The notes: a model not told the origin generated them from the letters alone. DNA of 6,298 bases from Caulobacteraceae bacterium (GCA_003136615.1 PLFA01000096.1:7985-14282), one strand, 5' to 3'. Positions 1-6,240 are shown, numbered from the stretch's first letter. Made by a program: numbers and translations.

Positions 1-985
1 GACCCAGGCCCCGGAACTTCTTCTCGATGGCCGGGATCAACTCATGGTTGATGGCGTCGCCGTAGGGTCCGAGATTGGCTGAATTAACCGCATAGCTGTC
101 ATCGTAATAGGGATTGGCGTGTTCGATTTCCACCACGAGGTAGCGTGGGAATCCGGGCGAAATCCACTTCTGGTAGAAGGCGTAAGCTTCCTTCTCCTGG
201 ATGATGTTGTAGCCCGCGAGATGGAAGCGGTCGGAGTAGACCGGCTTTTGGCTAAGGTCGGGCGGCGTGGTGCGGAATTCGGAAATATCGTCAGGGAAGT
301 GGCCGTGAAACACCATCAAGGGGTAGTGAGCTTCCGTGTGCTGATCAAAGCCCCAGGGCACCAGAACATGGGCGGTGAGATAGACGTCGCGGCCCCAGAA
401 CTTCGAGAGCAGGGCGCTCCTGATCTTGATGTTCCGCACATAGAGCGTGTCCGCCTTTTCCGTGATCGGCCCCATGATCTTGTTGAGCGACAGCGTGATC
501 GCTTCGGGATGGGCAGGGTCGATATGCACCTTGATCGGCGCGGAATAGAGGTTGCCGGGCTTGGTCTGCCATTGCTGTCCCTCGCCCTGATCAGGCGGCA
601 GACTGAGCGTCCGGCCATCGGCCAGATGGAAAGTTTCGTAGCGGTTGAGCACCGCCTGCACGAAGTATTCCCCCGCCGGAAGATCGGAAAGTCGCCGCGC
701 TGGCCAGCCAAAGGCGCTGTCGTCCAACACCTTGGTCTGGCCAGGTGAGAAGGCGTCGACGTTCGCGCCAAAGATGTAGGGCGAATCCAAGGGTTCGCCT
801 GAGCTCACATGGGTGCGCGGCTCGCGTGTCAGGTCGGGACTGAGCAGAAGAATAAGCCGACCCGTCAGAGGACCTGTCGCGCTCGCGGTCGGGTAACTGA
901 GACTGAAGCTGGTTCCAGCGAGGGCGATGGACGCGAGCAAACTCACCGCAACGCTTAGTACCGCCGCCACACCTACACGACTCAT
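1..985 (-). CDS. Secreted alpha/beta-hydrolase, putative esterase type (3' end outside window)
   Basis: The first 328 residues are in the window; the frame is still open at the left edge, so the truncation is only the window boundary. Residues 1-23 form a signal peptide (Arg3, hydrophobic core, ALA before Gly24), so the protein should be exported. Residues about 24-160 look like an all-beta N-terminal domain (LPAGEYFVQAVLNRY at 102-116). From about 200 the sequence resembles the start of an esterase-D-like alpha/beta hydrolase: YPLMVFHGHFPDD (221-233) fits the strand and oxyanion-hole loop, and GPYGDAINHELIPAIEKKF (306-324) resembles the helix before the nucleophile elbow. The catalytic Ser and the rest of the triad would lie beyond the window. 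The ATG at 985 has GGGAG seven bases upstream. The gene is co-oriented with the three-gene operon but 84 bases downstream, so co-transcription is possible, not shown. The substrate is unknown; a polyester, peptide or ester hydrolase are all possible. Confidence 0.8.
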   Translation of the reverse strand, partial: MSRVGVAAVLSVAVSLLASIALAGTSFSLSYPTASATGPLTGRLILLLSPDLTREPRTHVSSGEPLDSPYIFGANVDAFSPGQTKVLDDSAFGWPARRLSDLPAGEYFVQAVLNRYETFHLADGRTLSLPPDQGEGQQWQTKPGNLYSAPIKVHIDPAHPEAITLSLNKIMGPITEKADTLYVRNIKIRSALLSKFWGRDVYLTAHVLVPWGFDQHTEAHYPLMVFHGHFPDDISEFRTTPPDLSQKPVYSDRFHLAGYNIIQEKEAYAFYQKWISPGFPRYLVVEIEHANPYYDDSYAVNSANLGPYGDAINHELIPAIEKKFRGLG

Positions 986-1069
986 ATCCCCACTCCCGCT
1001 TCGCCACCTGAGATAGCCCGCCCCCTTCCCCGGGGACAAGGGCGCGGATCGCCTAGCGGCCGCCGGCTT

Positions 1070-2221
1070 TCAGGCAGCAGGGGTCCAGCCCCGGGCTTCC
1101 CGCCAGTCTTCGGGAAGATCGGCGAACCTGGCCAGACTGAGTTTGGCCAGATCCGTGAAGGAGCAGGCGCCATCGAGGACAAGATCGCGGATGGCGTGGC
1201 CGGTGGCGGGCGAGAGGCCAAATCCCACGCCCGACATGGTGGCCACGGTGACATTCTCTGGACTGGTCAGTCGATCAATCACGGGCCGTCCATCTGGGGT
1301 GTTTTCCACGACACCCGCCCAGCTTCGGATCACCCGCAGATGAGCCGCCTTGGGCAGTAATTCCGCCACGCGCTTGGCGAGGTTGCGCAGAAGCGGCGTT
1401 GAGGGTCGGGCGGCGGGCCCGGCAGGACCTACGTCCATCCATTCGTGGGGCCCCCCGCCATAGGCCAGGTTTCCCCGAAGCGTCTGGCGACCATAGAGGC
1501 CATTGCCGTCCACGCCCCCTACCGCCATGAGGGGCGCGGGCTCGGTGACGATCATCTCCGCCCGGGCCGGGGCCAGAGGCAGACGCACCCTAAGCGGCTC
1601 CAAAAGCTGGCCGCTCTGAGGCCCGGCAGCCATCACAAGGGCGTCACAGGTGAAGGTTCCGCGCGGCGTCTCCACCGCGCTCACGCGGCCGCCTCCGGCG
1701 ATAAGTCGCGTCACAGGCGCGTGCTGGAAGATGCGCCCACCCAGGTCCTGAAGGGCCCAGGCATAGGCCTGGACCGTGCGCTGGGGGTTGGCGTGGCCAC
1801 CGAAAAACACGTGGATTCCGCCCAAGGCGTTATCGCCCGCCAGAGGCACGGCCTCGCGAATCTGGCGGGCGTCCAGCTTGTCCACCCGGTAGCCCAGCTC
1901 CCCATGCATGTCGGCCATGTATTCGTAGTGGCGAAGCTGGCTGGGCGTGACGGCGACGATAAGCCGTTCGCGACGATATTCCGTGGAATAGCCCAAAAGC
2001 TCGTCCATCTGCGGCCAGAGGCGCTGCTCCTCATGGAAGAGCGGACTTTGATAATGGGACGCGCCGCCTCCATTGCGGCCCGAAGCCTCCCAGCCCACGA
2101 CGCCCTTATCCAGCACCAACACATCGACGCCGGACCGGGCGAGCCACCAGGCGGCGCTGAGGCCGGTGACCCCACCACCCACCACGACCACCGAGGCGCC
2201 TGTCTTGGAGGCCGCGGTCAC
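1070..2221 (-). CDS. DAO-family FAD-dependent oxidoreductase, HcnC / sarcosine oxidase beta-like (catalytic subunit)
   Basis: This is a 383-residue flavoprotein of the D-amino-acid oxidase (DAO) superfamily. The N-terminal FAD-binding Rossmann motif VVVVGGGVTGLSAAWWLA lies at residues 11-28, with Asp38 ending the second strand. It is followed by the family-typical ASGRNGGG (46-53). HANPQRTVQAYAWAL (143-157) and the FAD-proximal C-terminal block SWAGVVENTPDGRPVID (300-316) with GVGFGLSPATGHAIRDLVLDG (331-351) are characteristic of the glycine oxidase, HcnC and sarcosine oxidase beta group. By family it should oxidise the C-N bond of an amino acid or N-methyl amine in the cytoplasm; no signal peptide is seen. 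It starts with GTG inside the stop of the upstream gene (GTGA, four-base overlap), which suggests translational coupling and a complex with that HcnB-like partner. The length is normal for the family. The precise substrate (sarcosine-like, N-methylproline-like, opine or other) cannot be assigned. Confidence 0.9.
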   Translation of the reverse strand: MTAASKTGASVVVVGGGVTGLSAAWWLARSGVDVLVLDKGVVGWEASGRNGGGASHYQSPLFHEEQRLWPQMDELLGYSTEYRRERLIVAVTPSQLRHYEYMADMHGELGYRVDKLDARQIREAVPLAGDNALGGIHVFFGGHANPQRTVQAYAWALQDLGGRIFQHAPVTRLIAGGGRVSAVETPRGTFTCDALVMAAGPQSGQLLEPLRVRLPLAPARAEMIVTEPAPLMAVGGVDGNGLYGRQTLRGNLAYGGGPHEWMDVGPAGPAARPSTPLLRNLAKRVAELLPKAAHLRVIRSWAGVVENTPDGRPVIDRLTSPENVTVATMSGVGFGLSPATGHAIRDLVLDGACSFTDLAKLSLARFADLPEDWREARGWTPAA

Positions 2222-3819
2222 AGGTGCATGTCGCCGCCGAGAATCTCAGCGTGGCGCCCTTCGCGCTCGGTGCCGATATCGGCATAGGGCGTCCACTGGG
2301 TGGGGATGCCGAACCAGACGTCCCAGCCGGCGCTCATGGCCGCCGCCTCGTCCCAGGCCGCCAGCACCTTGAGGGCCAGCGGCCGCACGGGCGCGCGATA
2401 CCCGGCCAGAGGGATGGTTTCCACGGCAACCCCGGACGCCACGGCCAGGGTCAAAGCGACCTGCTCGCGGCACCGTCGGGCTTGGCAGACCCCCATGCAC
2501 GCCCGCGTCAAGCGCTTGATCTGATCCTGGTTGATGGGTCCGTCCCCAGCGAGGCTCCCCAAATCCCGCGCGCCCATCTTGTTGGAGGGCGGCCCCAGAT
2601 AGGCGGGCTGGCGCACGGCCAAAAGCGCCTCGCGTGTCACCTCTTCGCATTGGCAGACGATTACCGAGCCATCGCCCTGGCCAAGCAGGGCGCGAACCCA
2701 GTCGGTCTGATAGGCCAAAGCCTCCGTGGGCATGGGCGCCGGCGCGGGCGGCGAGGCCGAATAGGTCGCCGCCAGCCCCAAGGATTCCAATGCCGCGCGC
2801 GCCGCGGCCTGGCCTTGCGCCTGGGCCGCCTCAACACTGAGGCCCAGACCCGCCACGTCCCCGGCCACAAAGACTTCGGCGCGGGACGCGCACACATCCC
2901 CTGTGAGAACCGGCACATGGCCGCCCCGCGCGGAGTCCACGGTGAGCTTAGCTCCGAGCACATCCAAAATTTCAATGGCGGGCACAAGGCCAATGGCAAG
3001 GCACACTGTGTCGCAGTCGATAACGCGCGCCGCGCCGCCGGCGAGCGGCGTCAGCCAGACACGCTGGACCCCATCGATACCACCCTCCGCGCGCTGAATG
3101 ACGTGGCCGGTAAGGATTTCCACGCCCGCCCCGGCGACCTGAGCGACCAGATCGGCGGAGCCTTGTGGGACATTCCGCACCTCCACCAGACCCGCGACCT
3201 CCAGACCCCGCGCCAGGGCGAGGAGCGCGGTCGACAGGGCCAGATCCCCGGATCCCAGGATCAGAACTCGCCGACCGGCGAAGGCGTCATAGGTGTTGAG
3301 AAGGGCGTGCAGACCGTTCGCGCCCATCACCCCCGGCTGGTCCCAGCCCGGAAAGCTCAAGGCCAGGTCGCGCGCGCCGGAGGCGACGATCAAGCGCTCA
3401 AAGCCAACCATCCAGGAGCGATCCTCATCGGCAAGACCCACCACGCAGCCCGGAAGCGCGCGAACCCCGTCGCCGTTCACGAAGGCGCCCCAGGCATAGG
3501 TTCCCAACGCCACCTCGACCCCCAGATCGAAGGCCTCCTCCAACCCGGGATTGGCGGCGAAAACCTGCTCGATCATGCGCGCCTTGGTCTGTACGGCGCC
3601 GGTCATGCGTTGGCCAAAATAGAGGGGCGCGTCATCGGCCATGAGGTTCGCGGAAACCGGGTTCTCGTCCACCAGCAGAACCTGGGCGCCGGCTCGGGCG
3701 CAGGCCAGAGCCGCGGCAAGGCCCGCCGGGCCCGCCCCGATCACCACGATCTGCGCAAAGCTTTCCGGCGCCGGGAACTTGCCGTCGATTGCGTGCGGGT
3801 CGCGCACGGGATCAGTCAT
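2218..3819 (-). CDS. FAD/NAD-fold oxidoreductase with C-terminal BFD-type [2Fe-2S] domain, HcnB / opine oxidase alpha-like
   Basis: This 533-residue protein resembles the B/alpha subunit of HcnABC, opine oxidase and related amine dehydrogenases. A FAD-binding Rossmann motif IVVIGAGPAGLAAALACARAG lies at residues 24-44, with Asp51 ending strand 2. A second dinucleotide fold follows (VLILGSGDLALSTALLALARG, 185-205), then the typical VFVAGDVAGLG near 317-326. Residues about 385-460 form a BFD-like [2Fe-2S] domain with Cys389, Cys391, Cys445 and Cys450 as the expected ligands. The domain is odd: about 53 residues separate the CxC pair from the C-x4-C pair, against roughly 33 in the usual HcnB spacing. 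The normally conserved AGMG and CQG are ACMG and CQA, giving an extra Cys441. A tail of about 40 residues (494-533) follows. The ATG at 3819 is 21 bases past the Rieske stop, with only a weak ribosome site. The last codons overlap the start of the HcnC-like gene. In family enzymes this subunit carries electrons from the catalytic subunit. Confidence 0.9.
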   Translation of the reverse strand: MTDPVRDPHAIDGKFPAPESFAQIVVIGAGPAGLAAALACARAGAQVLLVDENPVSANLMADDAPLYFGQRMTGAVQTKARMIEQVFAANPGLEEAFDLGVEVALGTYAWGAFVNGDGVRALPGCVVGLADEDRSWMVGFERLIVASGARDLALSFPGWDQPGVMGANGLHALLNTYDAFAGRRVLILGSGDLALSTALLALARGLEVAGLVEVRNVPQGSADLVAQVAGAGVEILTGHVIQRAEGGIDGVQRVWLTPLAGGAARVIDCDTVCLAIGLVPAIEILDVLGAKLTVDSARGGHVPVLTGDVCASRAEVFVAGDVAGLGLSVEAAQAQGQAAARAALESLGLAATYSASPPAPAPMPTEALAYQTDWVRALLGQGDGSVIVCQCEEVTREALLAVRQPAYLGPPSNKMGARDLGSLAGDGPINQDQIKRLTRACMGVCQARRCREQVALTLAVASGVAVETIPLAGYRAPVRPLALKVLAAWDEAAAMSAGWDVWFGIPTQWTPYADIGTEREGRHAEILGGDMHL

Positions 3820-3840
3820 GGCGCCGTTGCCCGCGGAGCC

Positions 3841-5064
3841 TCACGCCGCCTGGCCCATGGCCGCGGCGGCAAGCTCGGCGCGCGCCGCAGTGCAATACCA
3901 ATTGGTGAATCTCAGGGCTAGAGCCTCGGCGTCCGGCGAGTAGGGCCCGGGCCGGTAGCCCGCCGCATTGACCCCGCGCTGATTGACCTCCACCAGATCG
4001 CGGTCCTGGAGATTTGTCTGGGTCCAGACATGGATCAGACGCTCAAGGTCATAGTCCACGCCCTCGACAGCGTCCTTATGGACCAGCCATTTGGCGATCA
4101 CCAGGGTCTCACCGGGGCTGATCGGCAGAGCGCTGAACATGAAAAGATAATCACTGAAGGCATGGGAAAAGCTGTGCGGTTCGGTGGACCACCGCAGGGA
4201 CCCGATATCGCCGCCGCCCATATCGCACATCAGACGCGCTACCGCGGGCCTGCCGTCATCGGTCATGGAGACATAACCTGGATTCAAGGCAAAGCGCATG
4301 GCCTGCCACCAATCCCCCTCCACGGGGCCGACGCCCAGACTCAGGCTTGCCATACGGGCGTTGAAATTATCCAAGGTGGGGTCATCGCCGTAGTCAAAAT
4401 GGCCAGACGCGCCGATGGGAAAACTCGCCGAAAGCTCGGGGTGGGCGCCGGGGCAGTGGTAGCACTCCCGGGCATTATCCATGACCAGCTTCCAATTCGC
4501 CTTTTCCAGAAGCGTGCTCTCAAAGGCGACCTTGGCCTCGCTAAGATTGTGGGGCGCCAGCAGGGGGACGAAAGCGTCGCGGAAAGCGCCGATCGGCGGC
4601 GCGCTTTCCCCCAGACACACAAACAACACCCCGCCCACCGAGGTCACATGGATCGCGCTCAGCCCATAGGCGCTCTTGTCGAAATCCTCGGGCATGCGCC
4701 CCGCATGAACGAGCTCGCCGGTGAGCTCATAGGTCCAGCGATGATAGGGGCAGACCAGCCTCGCCGTCGTGCCGGCGCCATCGGCGCAGATCTGGGACCC
4801 GCGGTGGCGGCAGCTATTGTGATAAGCGCGAAGCGCACCAGAACGGTCGCGAACCACCAGAATGGGCCATAGCCCGAGGGTCACCGCCAAATAGCTGCCG
4901 GGCCTGGGCAACTCACACTCAAACCCCACCTGCAGCCAGGAGCGCTTGAAGATATGCTCCACGTCGAAATCGAACACGTCAGGATCATTGTAGAGAGCTT
5001 GGGGGAGACTGTGCCCGGCTTTGCGCGCCTTCAGAAGCGCGTCCATTTTCGCCAGATCAATCAT
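3841..5064 (-). CDS. Rieske non-heme iron oxygenase, quaternary-amine demethylase type (GbcA/Stc2/CntA-like)
   Basis: This is the alpha subunit of an aromatic-ring-hydroxylase-type Rieske oxygenase, 407 residues from the chosen start. The Rieske [2Fe-2S] ligands are Cys85-x-His87 and Cys105-x2-His108 (CRHRG and CPYHRW). The mononuclear iron site is within MDNARECYHCPGAHPEL: Glu200 is at the inter-subunit bridging position, with His203 and His208 as ligands. Asp354 in NLQDRD is the probable third ligand, followed by VNQRG and a PGPYSPDAE tail motif. Glu rather than Asp at the bridging position, and the ECYHC context, point to N-methyl ammonium substrates (glycine betaine, proline betaine, carnitine) rather than aromatic rings. 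The expected reaction is O2-dependent N-demethylation or C-N cleavage in the cytoplasm. In-frame ATGs also exist at 5121 and 5094, but only the ATG at 5064 has a strong Shine-Dalgarno sequence (GGAGGAG), and the homology-like region begins shortly after it. It is the first gene of the operon. No dedicated reductase is adjacent. Confidence 0.92.
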   Translation of the reverse strand: MIDLAKMDALLKARKAGHSLPQALYNDPDVFDFDVEHIFKRSWLQVGFECELPRPGSYLAVTLGLWPILVVRDRSGALRAYHNSCRHRGSQICADGAGTTARLVCPYHRWTYELTGELVHAGRMPEDFDKSAYGLSAIHVTSVGGVLFVCLGESAPPIGAFRDAFVPLLAPHNLSEAKVAFESTLLEKANWKLVMDNARECYHCPGAHPELSASFPIGASGHFDYGDDPTLDNFNARMASLSLGVGPVEGDWWQAMRFALNPGYVSMTDDGRPAVARLMCDMGGGDIGSLRWSTEPHSFSHAFSDYLFMFSALPISPGETLVIAKWLVHKDAVEGVDYDLERLIHVWTQTNLQDRDLVEVNQRGVNAAGYRPGPYSPDAEALALRFTNWYCTAARAELAAAAMGQAA

Positions 5065-5066
5065 CG

Positions 5067-5076
5067 CCTCTCCTCC
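5067..5076 (-). promoter_or_regulatory. Ribosome binding site that fixes the Rieske gene start
   Basis: On the minus strand GGAGGAGAGG ends two bases before the ATG at 5064. GGAGGAG sits five bases from the start codon, and the GGAGG core seven. The upstream in-frame ATGs at 5094 and 5121 have no comparable site, so translation most likely begins at 5064. Confidence 0.8.
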
Positions 5077-5114
5077 AGGGCGTGAATATCGCATGCCCCC
5101 CTCTGGGATAGACA

Positions 5115-5145
5115 ATCGCATTTCCTGATATCGCTATCGCATTTC
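5115..5145. repeat. Ten-base direct repeat ATCGCATTTC at 21-base period (candidate operator)
   Basis: ATCGCATTTC occurs at 5115-5124 and again, identically, at 5136-5145, exactly 21 bases apart, which is two helical turns, so both copies face the same side of the DNA. Between them lie CTGATATC and a partial ATCGCT. A third, seven-base copy (ATCGCAT) is at 5088-5094. The array lies about 25-80 bases upstream of the Rieske start codon, where an operator or activator site would be expected. No binding protein can be named from sequence; the divergent LysR regulator is the natural candidate. Confidence 0.6.
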
Positions 5146-5213
5146 ACACGCTGATTTCAGCGAGGGCCACGGACCTGCGCCTGCCCAGGGCGATTATGGA
5201 TTTCTCAGGCGGA

Positions 5214-5231
5214 CTGATATCTATCTCATAG
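5214..5231. repeat. Degenerate second copy of the operator-like element, LysR-proximal
   Basis: CTGATATCTATCTCAT at 5214-5229 matches CTGATATC-GC-TATCGCAT at 5125-5142 at 15 of 16 positions if the two-base GC is skipped. It overlaps the inverted repeat CTAT-CTC-ATAG (5221-5231). Its position, 64 bases before the LysR start codon, would suit autoregulation. The regulatory role is inferred. Confidence 0.4.
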
Positions 5232-5284
5232 GCTCAAAGCCGATTTGGTGGGCGAAGATGCGCAAAATTTCATGACACCTCGTC

Positions 5285-5288
5285 GGAG
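5285..5288 (+). promoter_or_regulatory. Ribosome binding site supporting the GTG start of the LysR gene
   Basis: GGAG is followed by a six-base spacer and then the GTG at 5295. No in-frame ATG lies nearby that would give a complete N-terminal helix-turn-helix, so GTG is the best start. Confidence 0.65.
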
Positions 5289-5294
5289 CTGCCT

Positions 5295-6239
5295 GTGATC
5301 AACCGCCGGTGGCTGCCGCTGAACGCCCTCAGGGCCTATGAGGCGGTGGGTCGAAACTTGAGTTTCACTGTGGGCGCCAGGGCCTTGCATGTGTCCCAGA
5401 GCGCGCTCAGCCGCCATGTCATTAGCTTGGAAGAGTTGCTGGGCACGCCGCTGCTTGAGCGGCGGACCCATGGGGTGACCTTAACGGAGGCCGGCGCGGC
5501 CCTGCTCCCCGCCGTGACAAAGGCGTTTGACCGCATTGAGCAGACCCTCAATCAGATTCAGCAAGGCCGGCGCAGCGCCCGGGTGCTTCGTGTGCACATG
5601 CCGCCCTCTTTGCTCCAGCACCTCGCCCTGCCGATCCTGCGCGATTTTCGGCGCGAGTTTCCCGATGTGCGGATCGATATTTCCAGCACCAATGTCACCG
5701 GCCTGCCCGCCCATGATCTGGACGTGGCTGTGGTCTATGATCGCCCCACCGTGGATGACCGGGTGACCGACCTCCTATGGTCCGTGCGCGTCACCCCCGT
5801 CTGTTCGCCCGAACTGGCGGAGCGCGAAGCGGGGAAATCCCTGGAGGACTTCCTCGCCAGTAACGAGCTTCTTCATGTGAAGTTGGACAATCAGCCACGC
5901 GACGTCCTCTGGGCGACTTTCGCACGCCAGTGCGCCTTCACCCTCGATACCGACCGAGGCCTGGCCTTCGATACCGCCATCTCCGCCATCCAATACGCCA
6001 TGTCGGGAGATGGGATCGTCCTGGCCGATGTGGACATGTTCGCCGCCGACATCGCCGCCGGACGTCTGGTCGCACCTTATGACGCCGTGTTCGAAGAAGG
6101 GTACGGCTATTACCTCAAGTTCCACGCCGAAGACCTGGCTGATCCCGTCATCGTCCTTTTCCGCAACTGGATGATCGGCCGTTTCTCCAGCCAAAGCGCC
6201 GCCGGGGCCCTTGGCGGCCTGATGGCCAAGGACGATTGA
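5295..6239 (+). CDS. LysR-family transcriptional regulator, GcvA-like
   Basis: This 314-residue protein has the usual LysR length and layout. The N-terminal winged helix-turn-helix covers residues about 7-66: LPLNALRAYEAVGRNLSF (7-24), then the recognition region LHVSQSALSRHVISLEELLG (31-50), then PLLERRTHGVTLTEAG (52-67). The opening LPLNALRAYEA and the SQSALSRHV helix are typical of the GcvA branch, which often controls amino-acid and amine metabolism genes. A linker helix (about 70-92) leads to the periplasmic-binding-protein-like effector domain (about 95-300), which would sense a small molecule. It starts with GTG and is transcribed divergently from the Rieske/flavoprotein operon, the standard arrangement for a LysR activator or repressor of its neighbour, so it probably responds to the pathway substrate or an intermediate and may repress itself. 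No truncation or frameshift is seen. Confidence 0.92.
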   Translation: MINRRWLPLNALRAYEAVGRNLSFTVGARALHVSQSALSRHVISLEELLGTPLLERRTHGVTLTEAGAALLPAVTKAFDRIEQTLNQIQQGRRSARVLRVHMPPSLLQHLALPILRDFRREFPDVRIDISSTNVTGLPAHDLDVAVVYDRPTVDDRVTDLLWSVRVTPVCSPELAEREAGKSLEDFLASNELLHVKLDNQPRDVLWATFARQCAFTLDTDRGLAFDTAISAIQYAMSGDGIVLADVDMFAADIAAGRLVAPYDAVFEEGYGYYLKFHAEDLADPVIVLFRNWMIGRFSSQSAAGALGGLMAKDD

Positions 6240-6240
6240 G

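Larger units (their letters stand above)
5065..5294. promoter_or_regulatory. Divergent regulatory region between the Rieske operon and the LysR gene
   Basis: This 230-base non-coding stretch must hold the promoters of both transcription units. It is visibly more AT-rich than the flanking genes. It contains the direct repeats described separately, a small perfect inverted repeat CTAT-CTC-ATAG at 5221-5231, and two copies of CTGATATC (5125-5132 and 5214-5221). LysR-type proteins usually bind in such a divergent spacer, near T-N11-A sites; examples fitting this loose pattern are T5129/A5141 and T5218/A5230, but the pattern is common by chance. I could not identify a convincing -35/-10 pair on either strand. 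Confidence 0.65.

Noticed and set aside
119..748. Long rightward open frame (209 codons) opposite the hydrolase gene
   Set aside because: It lies entirely antisense to a gene with a signal peptide and recognisable hydrolase motifs; its translation shows no domain and is an effect of high GC.
1023..1042. Hairpin CCCTT..AAGGG around CCCCGGGG between the HcnC-like gene and the hydrolase gene, considered as a terminator
   Set aside because: The stem is interrupted by a two-base bulge and, on the transcribed strand, is followed by GGGCGGGC rather than a U run, so termination is not supported.
2218..2221. Possible frameshift splitting one fused sarcosine-oxidase-like gene into two
   Set aside because: Both proteins are complete with their own N-terminal FAD motifs, and the GTGA overlap is an ordinary translational-coupling junction between separate subunits.
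2224..3921. 565-codon rightward open frame opposite the HcnB-like gene
   Set aside because: Despite its length it is rich in His, Arg and Gly with no recognisable motif, and mirrors a convincing FAD/BFD protein. Long antisense frames are common in GC-rich genes.
4030..4872. 280-codon rightward open frame opposite the Rieske gene
   Set aside because: The opposite strand holds the full Rieske and mononuclear-iron motifs; this frame has low-complexity composition and no ribosome site that I could find.
5146..5284. Sigma-70-type promoters for the divergent genes, such as TTGAGC on the minus strand near 5235 or TTGGTG on the plus strand near 5245
   Set aside because: None has a reasonable -10 element at 16-18 bases; GC-rich proteobacterial promoters are too loose to call by eye here.
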